64,000 bases of DNA from assembly GCA_963931865.1 (NCBI GenBank), contig OZ007517.1, positions 7,614,676-7,678,675 of the forward strand, in the 5' to 3' direction. This DNA is from Axinella damicornis (taxonomy: Eukaryota; Porifera; Demospongiae; Axinellida; Axinellidae). The translations under genes were made by a program, and so were the position numbers. The notes under the pieces were generated by a model. That model was not told where the DNA came from, made no database searches, and saw nothing but the letters and a program-made list of their open reading frames with translations. This document shows positions 11,901 through 25,000 of this stretch, in pieces. Position 1 is the stretch's first letter, and the number at the start of each line of letters is the position of its first letter.

Positions 11901-12198
11901 CCCTGGCCTATCTATTTACAGTACTGACATGCAAATGAAACTGGGCTTCTTTGATTACGCACACTTCTCACTGACCAAGTATTCATGTGCCCTAGCCGCT
12001 GTCACATGTATCTTCACGCATGCATTGATGTAATTTAATGGGTTCCCCTTTTGTTAACCTTTATACAGATTATGTTGATCCATGAACAGGCTATAGCCAT
12101 AATATTATTACAGACTTTTCCTTTGCTAGGGTTCAATTTTCCGAAGAGGTGCCAGTTATATAGCCTCTTGGTTTAAGCCAGATCAAAATGACTTTGAG
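6511..12198 (+). CDS. integrase H2C2 zinc-binding domain gene, at least five exons
   Basis: The exons I can support are 6511-6687, 9762-9946, 10112-10199, 10619-10648 (only 10 codons) and 12130-12198; all join in phase (0, 2, 0, 0). The second exon has the HHCC zinc-binding domain that precedes the catalytic core in Ty3/Gypsy integrases: ESCHSSGLDVLNH, then SKNYYWPKMAEDV, then CQSCELC. The first exon (DRIVSYLQTG, EMGRLFYKV) matches the segment usually found before it, as in GIN1-like host genes. Multiple introns and no catalytic DDE core point to a domesticated or host gene rather than a live element. Exon three is basic (RPKKKRQAQERQTE), perhaps a nuclear signal. A possible last exon is 12758-12817 (after TCTTTAG, ending in TAG), but I am not sure of it. 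I recognise the domain, not the gene. Confidence 0.6.
6948..6968. repeat. poly-G tract, 21 nt
   Basis: Uninterrupted run of 21 G in intron 1 of the H2C2 gene. Could form a G-quadruplex; also a likely site of length error in assembly. Confidence 0.9.
7400..7455 (+). repeat. GGAAAT/GGAAAC short tandem repeat
   Basis: Six-base units of the type GGAAAC/GGAAAT run through 7410-7450 within intron 1 of the H2C2 gene. Low-complexity sequence. Confidence 0.7.
7545..7770. repeat. minisatellite of CAGTCTCCTCCAGTCAGCC units
   Basis: Six to seven imperfect tandem units of roughly 30-40 bp, each with AGTCTCCTC(C/T)AGTCAGCC followed by TCCACCCTACTGTC. Unit length varies because the ACTGTC block is dropped in some copies. 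It lies in intron 1 of the H2C2 gene. Confidence 0.85.
7966..8014. repeat. poly-C tract, 49 nt
   Basis: Uninterrupted run of 49 C, followed by a short C/G-rich stretch. It lies in an intron. Strong G-quadruplex potential on the minus strand. Confidence 0.9.
8015..8926. other. intronic sequence without a recognised gene
   Basis: Part of the 3-kb intron 1 of the H2C2 gene. I see no open frame with coding character, no tRNA and no strong repeat here. Confidence 0.5.
8927..8989. repeat. GT microsatellite fused to a 41-nt poly-G tract
   Basis: About ten GT units (8927-8948) run directly into 41 uninterrupted G (8949-8989), all within intron 1 of the H2C2 gene. Confidence 0.9.
10649..12129. other. 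long intron of the H2C2 gene
   Basis: This intron lies between a 10-codon exon and the next supported exon. A minus-strand open stretch at 11293-11589 (rich in Pro and Ser, no known domain) has some coding character, but I could not tie it to splice sites. Confidence 0.4.
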
Positions 12199-14621
12199 GT
12201 AAGTGTTGTCTTGGCTACCTTAGAATTTATGGTACACGTCTTTAAAATTGATGCCGAGATTCGGAAACTTTTCTGATAGCTATACGTTTGCTCACAGCTT
12301 CGTTGAATACTGGAGGCTTCTTACGAGAACCAGAAGGTTTCTTCTGAAGGTGCGGAAGGCTTGTTACAAAGAGCACTGGCTTTGTACATATACCTAAGTC
12401 TCCAAAAAATGGTGCAGCTTTGCTTACGGATCTTCTGGAGTTCATTTATGCCTTCCGTAGCTGTGTTTAGAGACACGTTTGTAATGACCGTTTCCGAATC
12501 GCTGCATCCATTTAAAGATGCATGTTTTCCATAAGCTTTGAGTATTTATGACTGTACTGTTGCTTCACCACAGCAGTCACCAACATTAGACAGCACTGGT
12601 GTGAGCAATGCTGCAGGTATTGTGACTAATTCCACATGATGCATGAAGTGCATTATACCATATGCATGTACTTTAGTGAGTAGGAATAAAAGCACCTGAA
12701 AGGGTTTCAGAAGGCTTTGTTCAGTAGCATTGTGCTGAAGACACACACCCTCTTTAGATCGAAGGTGTACATAGGTTTATGGTTTTATTTGTTACTGATA
12801 TCCAAGCATTATTATAGAGGCTAGCACAGTATAATTATGTAGACAACTTCTCTTGGAAAGTAACCACCCCTGTCAGGAGGAGGTGGGTAATGATTTAGCT
12901 AACTTCCGGATACTTAGATACTTAGTCTTCTGAGTTCTGCCTGCGCTTTCTGTGCTATTGAAATGACAGAAAGCTATCTCGTTCAAGTTGTCATGTAGAG
13001 GGTGTAATTTGCAATCTCTTGGGAATATGGCTGTGGCTACTGCAATGTTTGTATGCTTGTCTCAAATCAGAGATTTGCACCCTGAAAAACTATTGTACTT
13101 ATGAGATCCCTCAACCTTTGGCTTCCACTGTTATCATGTGTCATGTACCACAGCAGATGTACACATAAAGGTACTAGGCCCATTCCTGCCTGGGTTGGTT
13201 TTATCACAGCAAGAATTTCACATTCCGTGCATACCTGTCCTTTCCACAATCAACATAGCCAGTCCATATTGAGTAGTTCTTCGCAGGAGACAGCAAGTTT
13301 GTAATGTTCTAATGCCATTACAGTTTCAGCAAAGAACAGTAAACATGTCATGTGTCATGGATAATTGATCTTTAAATTAATGTGTGTGTGTGTGTCCATC
13401 TGTGTGTAACAGAAGTGGGCGTGGTCAGGGTGGGACTGGACTAGTCCTGGTGACGTGCATGCGACCTTTTGTACTACTACCTCCTAACCTCATTACAAGC
13501 TACCCCTTCTGACAGGCTGATGAATGTGATATTGTGGCAGGATACAGTGACTTTTCCCAACACTACAGTTATTTTAACTGCAAGTGTACAGTAGTAGCAC
13601 ATCTGGACATTTGTAGTGCTTGCTCTGTTCACCTAACATGGAATCACTAGAGCAAATGCTCAATGCTGGTAGTGGTGCGCTGAGTACAAAACTGTCTCAT
13701 ACAAAAATTAGCCTAGCTACGTAGCTTGGATACATCAGAAACAGGATGCTGAAATCAATTTAGTCAGCAAAATCTCTTCCACAAATTATTGTTCAGTCCA
13801 TGCTACAAATTGATGTTACACAAATTTATCTCGCTTTGCACCGTTACCATGTCTGTAGCTTCAAATCACCTGTGTTGCTTATAATAGACAGTGTTGTGCG
13901 TATACATTGGGATGGTAACACTAGGTTTCCTTCTGCTAACCATCAATGTTTGTGTTTATCACAGAGTCTGTAGACTCTGTATGTAGGGATATGACGTACA
14001 CGCAATATATGCTAATACAAAATAATCTCTCCAAATCTCAGAAACGGTACACTTATAAGCCTTTATAACCACATACCGTTCATCTTCGAGTGTTTTCATG
14101 ACCAACGAGACTCCTCGCGTCGCGAAAAACCGTCTCGAAAGTACCACACCAGGTACTCGCAAAATGGGCAAATTGTTTTTCTTTCTTCTTCTTCTTTCTT
14201 TCTTCAGACGGGCTAGCTCAGCGTCGACTCAATCTCTCATGATGGTTTTCGCACGAAACAGCAGCATTTCACACCGAGTAGTGCACCTGGCCATCACTTT
14301 TTTGCAACCTCCAAGTTTTCACCAGGTGGCTGCAGCTGCCCACTCAATAACTATGGCTTCTTTAGTCACGCCATTTTCTCGTTTGTACGCATGCGTGATC
14401 ACTTAGCAACGAACGTAATTATTACTCAAGATTGCTGAATTAGAAGTGTCTTGCGCCATTGTGTTGACATAAAATTTCGAACTTCATAAAACCGAGGTAA
14501 ATTCTAAACTCTGGTTAATCTGCGTATAATTTATGTATGTTACTGCCTACTGTGTTCTGTGTTCTGTACCATTTCCTTGATGGACAATGTACACATTTTG
14601 ACACACACACCTTGATGGTTG
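12199..14621. other. region between the H2C2 exons and the ankyrin gene
   Basis: I can support no gene here apart from the possible terminal exon at 12758-12817. It probably contains the 3' end of the H2C2 gene and the 5' end and promoter of the ankyrin gene. A non-coding first exon ending at a donor near 14496 (AACCGAG then GTAAAT) is possible. A short GT run is at 13381-13395. Confidence 0.4.
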
Positions 14622-16051
14622 ATGTTTCTGTACAATGAAGAACAATCAATCGAAGATCTTGGCCCTACACTCTGTGCATTATGTACTGGTGGAGACATAG
14701 ATGCAGTTGAGTTGTTTCTTCAGAAGTCAGACACAGATGTGAACGTGACTGACAGTACAGGTGAAACTCCACTTCACAAGGCGTGTAACACTGGTGATCT
14801 TAACATTTTGGAACTGTTGCTGAGGCAAAATGGTATCGAAATCAGCCCAAAGAGTGACAATGGGGAGACACCTCTCCATATTGCATCCAAACGTGGCAAT
14901 CTGGAAGCCGCACGCCTCCTGTTAGATGCAGAACCTGATGAAGCCAATCAGTGCAATATTAATATTTCTGATTCTAAAGGGTTCACACCACTGTGCTATG
15001 CAACTAAACTGCATCGAAGAAGAACTGACACGGTCAAATTTCTTCTGGACAGGTATTTCGTTGTTGGACAATAATAATCTTGTGAATGAAATCTACAGTG
15101 TTCCAATTTGTGTACATCACTTTGCAGAGGTGGTGATCTTGGCTCGTCTCTTAGGAGTGCAGCCAAATGCAGTGTATGGAAGACAAAAGATGCTGAAGAT
15201 CTTATTAAACTGTGTGGTGGTTTAACCACAAATATGAAAACAATTTATGAGGTATGACTTAAATTGGCTTGCTACATAAAGTTATAAGCTGATGACAGTA
15301 GTTCTTAGATTAGTGAAATGGTAGCTGCTGCTCAGATCTACATGGAAAGTACAATTATGTAGTCAAGAAAGAAGACCCTTTACAAGGCAATTGAAATCCA
15401 ACCAGCTGCTTGTCATACTGCTTGCCACTGTACAACACTGATGTTGCTGGTAAAGTCATGGACCATAGATTCTGCTAACACACTGGGAACTCAATGTAGG
15501 TTACCTAGGGTGAAATAACAACTTTGGCCCACAAGGAGAGTGGCCTGATAGTGGGCATATTTTTAGGACGGTGTACCATCTAGGATTGTATATAATTATG
15601 TACATGCGTGTAAGAGGCTTATGGTGTAGTATTCAGCATATATATTGAAAATCTCTTCGATAATTCGTGAGAAGAGTCCAGACTACTCCCTGTCTGGCAG
15701 ATTTCAAGGGATCGAGGTAATTACTGAGTGCTTGAAGGGACACATGTGGAAACCTCTCTACTCTGGCATTAAATGCAGGTTCTCACCAGTGATTCAGAAG
15801 GGAGAAACAAGTATTGCGGTATCACAGATGAAAAGGGGAACTCACTGTTACACATTGCTGCACGTGATGGAGACAAAGCGTTTGTTGAACTGTTGATCGA
15901 GGTACTGTTTATGTATAGAGGTGTAGATTGTGTGGATAGTGTTTGAATCTTGTCACCATGATTCCTTTCAGTTATCAAAGACGATGATTGATGCTGAGAA
16001 TGAAAGATTAGAAACTCCTCTTCATTTTGCAATTAAAACTGAAAAAGTGGA
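14622..16051 (+). CDS. ankyrin gene, module M1 (N-terminal)
   Basis: Exons: A 14622-15052, B 15128-15251, and C split in two at 15779-15901 and 15972-16051. A opens with FLYNEEQSIEDLGPTLCALC and carries repeats marked TGETPLHKAC, NGETPLHIAS and KGFTPLCYAT. B is degenerate: it keeps the length and phases of a B exon but not the TPLxxAA core. The intron splitting C falls between its two repeats at phase 0, a layout shared with M3, M5 and M7, probably ancestral. The initiator is the weakest part of the whole model. Confidence 0.6.
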
Positions 16052-19000
16052 GTGAGTTCATTTCACATTCATAACTTCAGCAAACAAACAAATTGTGTGA
16101 CATACAGTGCCTTACCACAACCACAGAGTAACTCTAGCCTCGTTCCCAGTCCCACGCCCAGCTTTTCGTCGCTTGCAGTACGGTAATTTACCGTACTGCA
16201 AGCGACGAAAAGCTGGGCGTGGGACTGGGAACGAGGCTAGAGTCTGTTACTGTTGATACACTGCTGATGTTTATCTGTAACAAGCAGCAACGGCAATGAT
16301 TATACTTTTAACTAGGATTGTGGATATCCTACTCAAGCACAATGCTAATCTCAGAAGTAGAGACATTGATCGGCAGACTCCACTGCACTATGCTGCCAAG
16401 TACTGTGATGGTTGCCCACATATGATTGATCTGCTGCTGGAGAGGTACACAAGTCATAGTGACACATCCCTCGTATGTTGAAGCTTCTCTTGTGTGTCAA
16501 TGCTAGTTCTGCACATTGCTTTTTCATCAAATACCCCACCCCTATAATGTATACTTTAGTCCCGACGTGACATTCATGTGTGTTCACACTGATTTTATGT
16601 ACCATGCATGAAGTTAGCTCTGGAAACTTAATGTGAATACCGTTTTTCCGCAATCAAATGCCACCCTTGATTAGTGTCTGCCCTCGAATAATAGCCATAC
16701 CTCCAGAAGAGCTGAAAAAAAATAAATACTGCCCTTATTTAAAAGCCATGGCTGTAGCGTATTCGAATAGCATGTGAGCAACCTCATGTGATCGATGGCA
16801 GGGTCCCTGCACTTTGTCTAGCGCTCGAGGAGGGAAGCAACCGTGACAGTTTTGCTATAAGCGTGAATTAAGAGAGGAGAGCAGATTGTTGGTTTAGGAT
16901 TTCGGGATGAGTATGATGGTACCGCAAGGGGCAAAACTCCTTGTAAGCATTTATTCGCTACAAAGCTGTACCTCAATTCCTTGTTCTGCCGCCGCCCTTG
17001 ATTAGTGGCTACGCTCAAATACTACTGCAGTAAAATTAACTGTGTGATGAAATAAATAGTAGCCGAGGCGTTTGATCATGAAAATACAGTAGCTAATTGC
17101 CTCAAGGTAAAGTGTATATATATTTATATCCAGAGGTGCAGAGCTTGATGCTCAGGACAAAGATGGACTCACACCTCTCATGGTAGCAGCTGTCCAAAAG
17201 CATGAAATGACTTTCGATCTGATCGTACAGACAGACGATGGTGCCAGAGTTTTGAAGAGTACTCTTCTATCCCTTGCCCAAGCTCATGATCAGCTGCAAC
17301 CAATCAGCCATCCGAAAAGTGGCAGTAATCTACTGCAAGTAAGTTACTATTGGTACATGTATGCCAAAAACAATGATTAGATGCATGTACATCTCCACAT
17401 CTAAAGTGTACACCTATGCATGATACCGTATATCTTCGTAATTCGCTAGAAGTGCTACCCATGGCTGGTCACCGCAGTCTTTTAACAGCTCCATCCAGAT
17501 TCAAGTTTCAAGAGCGAGTAGCTACCAGCTGGCCTATAGCTAGCTGTAGCTAAATATCTTTCTTAACCGTACAGACTGTTAATACTTTTGACTAGCAGCT
17601 TGGTCGGAATTTTTGCCATATGAAAGTGATCGATCTCAAACATAGCTACAGTGCCAAAGACTAGCTATATGATTGATACCCCACCCTTTACTGCACTATG
17701 CTCATCTCCATCGACTCGATCTCAGAGTCAGGGCAAGACTCAGAGGTTTGCCTGCATGGTTCAGCACAGGGCTGTGTTGGCCTCCCGACTGTGCTGGTCA
17801 ACATGCATGGCCGCCAATCGTGATCGCCAGTTGATACGTTTCCCGAGTTCTTGTGCATCAGCAACAGCTTTTCAAAGAAGTCTGTGAGCTTTCTCCACTT
17901 GGGGGCTTCAGACAGCAGCGATCTCACCTCTCTAGCTATGTGTGTCATCTCTTTCGGGCAGGACAGTAAGTTGTCGAAAATGTGTTGGAATTAGAAATTA
18001 AATTTGGAAAATCCATTTGCTGAAATTAGAGACTCAGTTATTATTACCGCAGTTCATTTACCGTTGTGTTTGCGTGAAGGGGTGCCGAAAAGTTATAGGA
18101 ATGCTGAATTTTAGAAGATAATAATTATACTGTAGATCTGTTCTGTAATCCTGCAGCTGATTGTTGTATGTACTTCATTCACACCAGGATTTTCTTGCAA
18201 TGCCAAAAGTAGCTGAGTATCTCTCTTCTACTGATCATTCTGGGAACACTCCACTGCACATTGCTGCCGGGACCAATTATGTTGAGGCTGTGAATCTCCT
18301 TCTGGGAATGGGTGTTGACTGTAACCCTAAGAACAATATGGGTAGAACTCCTCTGCATCTTGCTGCAGCAGGGGGATGCAATGCGTAAGTGCACTGACTC
18401 AGTTATTACCGCATTAATTTCATTTACCATTATAATGTTGCACTCTTCCCTGCTTAGAACTGCCCAGGTACTGATTAATGAAGTCAAGTGTAAACCGTTG
18501 TCTCAAGATAACTTCGGGATGACTTCGCTGCACATTGCAGTTGAAAACAATCATGTGACCATTGTGAAACTCTTGGCAAAGGCTGTGGAGTGCAACAGTA
18601 AAAACCATATTATTGGTAGAACTGCTTTGCACCTTGCTGCAGCAGCGGGAAATACCATGTAAGTATATCTTGAGGAACCTTCGCTTTCAATCTGCTGTTT
18701 ATTCTTGTACTATTCTTGTGTTTAGGATTGCCCAAGAGTTGATTGTCGAGGGCAAGTGTGATATTTCACCCGAAGATGATAATGGAATGACTCCACTGCA
18801 CATTGCTTGCCAAATTGGACACAAAAGCTTGGCAGAATTTCTATTGGCTAATAAAGCTGATGTTGACCACGAGGATAGAAAGAGACATACTCCACTTAAC
18901 CATGCTGTCAGGAATGATCACAAGGAATTAGTTAGTCTGCTGATGTTAAAGTAAGTGTCACACCCATATGCAATTATACACTGTTCTATTTCTTTATATA

Positions 19001-22000
19001 CTGTGGTTAGTTGCATTATCTCCATCTTTGTTCTGCGACAGTGGTGCTAGTTTCTGCAGTGCCTTCATTAGTGCAGCAAAACATGGCCAAGGTGCACAGA
19101 TGATTGAAGCCTGTGGAAAACATGCAGTAATGAAAGCTGTGCTTGAGACTGTTATGGGTGGAGAAACAGACAAATCTCTGGAATTTCTGAAGGTGTGTTG
19201 TCCCATGTATCTATTGCATTCCTCTAATTATAAAACATTTCTCGTAACCCATGGCAACCTGCTACATAGCAACAGTTGTGTCTGTCCTAGTTGGGTAGCT
19301 GTTTTGTAAGGAGCTTGCAAGCTGGATGACCAGAAGGACTCTACAGCCTTCTTTTAATGGCATGTCAACCTTCCCATCCAGCAATTATTGCAAACTTCCT
19401 TTCATCGTAAGAAAGGCTTTAAACATACCAATCCTGGATTTTCAAGGTCAGGTATCCAGCGTTTATGGTTTATGGGGGTGTGAGTAATGAATTCAAAACA
19501 TAGTGCAAATGATCGTACCTAAACTGTAATTGTGTGTGTGCACGATTAGTTGTTCACAGAGCAAGAAGAACTATACAACAGTATTGGCAGTAGTTCTGCA
19601 ACTAATTCAACTGTATACATCCCCTAAACACATGTTAAAATAGCTAGTTAAGACTTATTTTGTCGAGGGCAAGTGTGAGCAAACTCATGTGCAGATGCCA
19701 TACAACAGGCCTGTAGCAAGCTATTTTTGAGTGGTATGGCCACTGCCGAAGGCAATGTGTAGAGCGGAAAAAAATTTCACCTTCACTTTTTCAGCTATCT
19801 GGATTGGCTCTCGTAGCACCTTCGTGCTTTGCACTACACTGCCACTTCTAACCTTTCTGTTTTTCAATTCTGTGACCGCCTCATTTTCAGCGCTAGCAGC
19901 TAGTACATCATCGCCATCTCGAACTCATGAGTAAAGCGGCGCACGTTAGCCCTGTCTCCATTCCGTGTGTTGGTCTCGTCTCTAGCCCCTGAATATCGAG
20001 TTTCGACTCGCGTGGACTGGTGAAAGCATAAGAAAAGTCAGTACTGCACTTCGATAACTTTCTATGCCATGCCGTAAAGCACTGATGGAAGCCAACAAGG
20101 AACTTTTTTTTCTTGTTCGAGTGAAAAAGTGGTCCGGCCAAAACCGGACTGGCCGGACCGCTTGCTACGGCCATGTACAACATGCAGTGCTTGCTTGCGC
20201 AGGATAGTAATTTTTGGTCCAAATGATGAAATGTCATTGTTGAAAAACATAAACAGCAAACAGTGGGTACAGATTAAACTAATAAACTGTGTAAGTGGAA
20301 ACAAAAGGTGCTAGGCCCCTGCAGCTCTCCACAATCCATGGTATTGTTAGAGTTCAGCTTTTGCTGTTTCAATGTCTCATAGAACGTTAGAATTAACAGT
20401 TGACTAGTAGTGACAATGAGTCCTCCCCAGCTCATGAGCATCACCTCCAATCCTCAAGGCTTCGTGCCAGATATAAGCTGACTATTTTTTTAGTGAATTG
20501 ATTTTGTTTCTACAGGCACACCTTCACATTAGCCATTGTGTATTGGTGCTGTCCCTTGCCATGGACATAAATTATTATAGAGGGAGAAAAATGTACCACA
20601 CTCAGTGGAAGAAGACAGGACAGGGACTGCCTGCTGTTGGATCCCATGCTCTTCTCAGCTGATGAAGCTCCTCTAGTCACTGTTTCTCTTTTACCTTTGT
20701 TACTCAATTATCCAACATGCTATGTGCTCAGAAGGACAAGCACATGGTTGCACTTGCATGGCCTGGGAACGAGGGTAACAGACAATGCAGCTCTGGCTCT
20801 CTCAGCTGTCATGTGTTCCATCTATCATGGGCGTAGCTAGCAATGAGGCAAGGGAGACAGTTGCCTCCTCGCTTTTCTGGATAATGACTGGATTTCAACG
20901 TAGACTGAGTTGGAAAAAGTGATTGCAATAATTTTTGCCATAAAGAGTGTTTGATCAGGAACTTGTTTCAAACTGTTGTTTAAATGATTGTGTCTCCTAA
21001 CAGCACTTGAGTGAATACGCTGCAAACTGTTTCTACTTTATTGACCAAAGTGGTAATACTCCACTCCACATTGCTGCTTCCTTCGGATATTTCCGAACTG
21101 TTGACCTGGTGTTGAGAGCAGATGAAGAACGAAGACCACATCAGGTTTGGTAGATGACTTTTCCTTAAAGTTAGACTGCACTTGACAGGCTGAATTTCTA
21201 AGTCAGCATACCTTTATCCACTCTAGCATTGTGTCGAAGTCAAGAACAATGAAAAGAAAACTCCCGTACATGTAGCTGCTGAGAAGGGACACGATGAGTA
21301 AGTTTCACTGCCTAGCTAGCACTGAGAGAACTTACAGCCTGCGAGTTTGCTTTGAGCATGCACACTTGTGTGCATTAAGGCATCGGTCAAAGGAAGCCGG
21401 TGGAACAGAGAGTGCGTTGACAATTTACTTACGTAGCTCTCTTAGCAATCTGCTAGAGGAAGCTGTGGACTGTGCTGCAATGTTTATGCATTATGTTGAC
21501 ATTCAACTATGTTTGTTTACAGGATGCAGTGAGCATAGCTAACAACAGTGTACAATAATATCTTGAAACCAGTGCAAGAATAGTAATGAGATGGATGAAG
21601 CACCCGCATTGTTTTAGTTGACCATTGCCTAACTGTCTTGAGCATGCAAAGAATTGTGTATATACGTGTTGCCTATTCCGTGTTACATGTGATGATCATT
21701 ACTGGTTTTTGTACGCAATTGGCACAACATCAATTCAAACTGTAATTTAGTCTTTGGTGACCAAAGCTCCTATATATAGTGGGTGTTTCTGCAAAGAAAG
21801 TTGGCTGATGAACGTTGCCATGATTGACTCAGGAGCAGGCTTCTCTGTAGACAAATCTGTAGCCAAAGTTGTCAGCTCTCAGCATTTTTACAATACTACC
21901 TTTCAAGAGCAGGCAATGACATGAAATAGCAGATATCTGACATCTGCTACACTATATTGAATGGTAGGCTAGCAGCCAGGTGTGGACGTGTTGTAGTGTG

Positions 22001-25000
22001 AGCTTTGTCAGCCCTTCTGCAACAGGCACTACAAACTCCTACATAATTATTTGCTATGTATTGTCAGTTACTAGTGATTCTGTTCCATATCCTTAGGGTG
22101 GTGGTGCAGCTGATCTCATATCACAGACGCAATGGAATACAGTGTGAATGTGGATCACTAACGCCAATGCACCTTGCTTGTCAGAAAGGTCACGAGCAGG
22201 TTGTTGAGGCAATTGCTACCAACGTGCCTGAGTGGATTGATTCCAGTGATGCCGATAATGGCATGCGAACACCGTTGCATGTGGCATCTGAGAATGGATA
22301 TGCACAAGTTGTTAAGACACTTGTGAAACATAAGGCTGAACTGAAAGCCGCGAAAGATGGAATCACTCCAATTCACATGGCTGTACAGAAAGGGTACATT
22401 GAGGTAGTCAGAGTTCTCCTGTCTGCATACCCTGATGAGGTGGATACTGCAGATATGAAAAAGAATACACCACTGCATCTTGCTGCGCAATATTGTGGAA
22501 ATCATCCAGGCATTGTCACTGAACTTCTTGAAAGGTAAGCAATTTATGTCCTCCCTCAACCCTTGTGCTCAACATGGTGAATCTTGCTTGAGAATTATAT
22601 CTTTATGTTTAGTGGAGCTGATGTAGGTGCACTGGACTCCAAGAAATGCACACCACTGATGGTAGCTGCAGCTTGGAAAAATGATGTGTTGCTCACAGAA
22701 ATGATGGATAAAGACATGGCTGCCGTGGAGAAATCATCATTCAATGCTGCATATGTGTGTGATACTGTCAGTCTGAATTTTCTAAGAGTAAGTCAGAACT
22801 GTCCTAAATTTCTTCTTGTTTTTGTTGTTTCATAATTTTCTGTCTATATTTTTTCTGATACTCATTAGCTTGTTTTAAAAACGACCTCTGGAAGACATCT
22901 ATGCTCGGATTGCAGAGATCAGGATGGCAATACCATATTGCATATAGCTGCAAGTACTGGTAAAGCTGATCTTATTGATCTCATGGTAAAACAGAAGTTT
23001 GACATCAAGTGGGATCTACTAAATGCCAAGCAGCAAACTCCTCTGCACTTGGCAGCTGAGAATGGTCATCGTCAGTAAGTACCTTGCAAAATAATTAGGT
23101 TTTCTTGTACAATTAATTATGCTGTGTTTTTGCCTGTTAGGATTGTGAAGAAGTTGCTGAATCTGGATCCTAAAATTGTACATGCCCAGGATTGTAATGG
23201 ATTTACTGCACTGCATTGTGCATGCCAAAACAACCTGTTGATGACTGTGAAGGCTTTTGAAGAGCAAATGGATTTAGAAGAAGTGCTTGAGGCTCAAACT
23301 CTTGAAAATAACACCCCTCTCCACATTGCGTGTATGAACTGGGAGACGTCTCTAAAGGTTGTGAATTTTCTGATCAAGAAGAATGCCAATGTTCATGCTG
23401 CGAACAAGAATGGAGAGACTCCTATTCACATCTGTGCTAGAAGAGGTAATGAGCAGCTCACAAACATACTGCTGGAGAAGGGTGCACACGCTGACGTTCA
23501 GGATGGTGAGGGGCGTACTCCAGTCATCCTTGCTGCCATAAGTGACGACAAGTCAATGATTTCACTGCTGCTTCCCAAGTGAGTTACATACTGAGCATGA
23601 TCTCTGTGTCACATTGACAGTACAAGAAATGGCCCCTTCTTATGAACTTATCTCTATCAGAACCAGCTTGAGGAAATCTGTAACCAGAGCTGTGCTGCAA
23701 CAGAGGGAAGACGTGCTGTCTAGACTTCTTGGCGCAATCAGTGAAAGTCATCTATTAAAGAAAGAAGTTCTTCCAGCGATCGTGGAAAATAATATTGAGT
23801 TTATACAGGTATTGATTCCCAAAGTGACAAAATGATGCATTACTCCATGAATGACAGCAAAATGACAGCAACTTTAGATAGGTTGTGCACTGACTCACTA
23901 TCATAGTTTATACAGTCATATTTCAGTCCCAAACATGGAAGTACCTATATGTCGGAAGTTTCTAACCAATCCTTAATCCTAGATCCTGGCTGATAAGACA
24001 GGGACCAAGTACCTTGCCAAACCTATTGATGATGACGGTAACACTCCACTCCATTTTGCTGCTATCTATGGGCGCCATGAAATTGTTGAGACTCTGCTTG
24101 GAGCAAGGCCAAAACAGGTGAAATCCAGTCAGCTCATTTTGCAGGGCTTTCTTATTAATTTTGTGCATTGGCAGACTGAAATATTGGAATGTTTGTCTGT
24201 GATTCCATTACTCTGCACTGCTTAGACATCTATGTTGTGAGTTAAGTTATAGATATAGCACTGCCACAGCAGTCATGCAGCTCAGTTTGGCTTATACACT
24301 AACAGTACCGAACCCGAAAGGTGCAACCCCAAGAGTGCATAAGCCAAACATCACACTGCTAATACAGTGTATATCCTAAGGTTGGGACACATTCATAGCA
24401 ACAATTGGTGTGTCACATTCTAGCACTTCAAGATGACAAGCTTCTCTAACCTCGTTCCCAGACTGCATGGGAACAAGGTTAGAGCTTCACAAGTGTAGTT
24501 GCATGTCCCCAGGGCAGTGCTATAATAAAAAAAACTGTATGAGATTTATAGTATTTGTGAAACTTAGGTACAGCTTGACAACTGGATATATTACTTTATA
24601 TTTGTAGTGGTCCTGGCATGGGAATGTCCAAGTGGATGCTGAGACTAAAAATCACAGAACTCCTTTGCACCTGGCTGCTGAAGAAGGACATTTGCAGTGA
24701 GCAGTAGAATTGATTTTCCAATATGCTAGTAGACAACAAGGACTTAGGCTATAATGTTAAGGTAATGTTGTAATTGTACTCTTGCATGGTATTTACATAA
24801 ATTTCTGTGGATACTGTCATAGTACCTAGTCTGCATAAGCACCAGGGTAAGTTTTAGACTGCATGGTGGTTTGACTCCAATCCACCTTGCCTGGAGGTCA
24901 CTATCAGGTGGTACTGTAATGCTACAATACTGTTTTGCATGTGAGAAACCTTGCCAGAACTTTGCTGTCTTATTTTTGGCTGCGTATTTTGGGGTCAGAC

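Noticed and set aside
13959..14171. Minus-strand ATG with a donor-like GTATGTGG, possible head-to-head gene start near 14097
   Set aside because: Only eight codons before the donor, and no convincing next exon on the minus strand.
14098..14406. Plus-strand frame with a hydrophobic stretch (FFFLLLLSFF) just before the ankyrin gene, possible signal peptide exon
   Set aside because: The hydrophobic run comes from a CTT repeat, and no donor joins it in phase to the exon at 14622.
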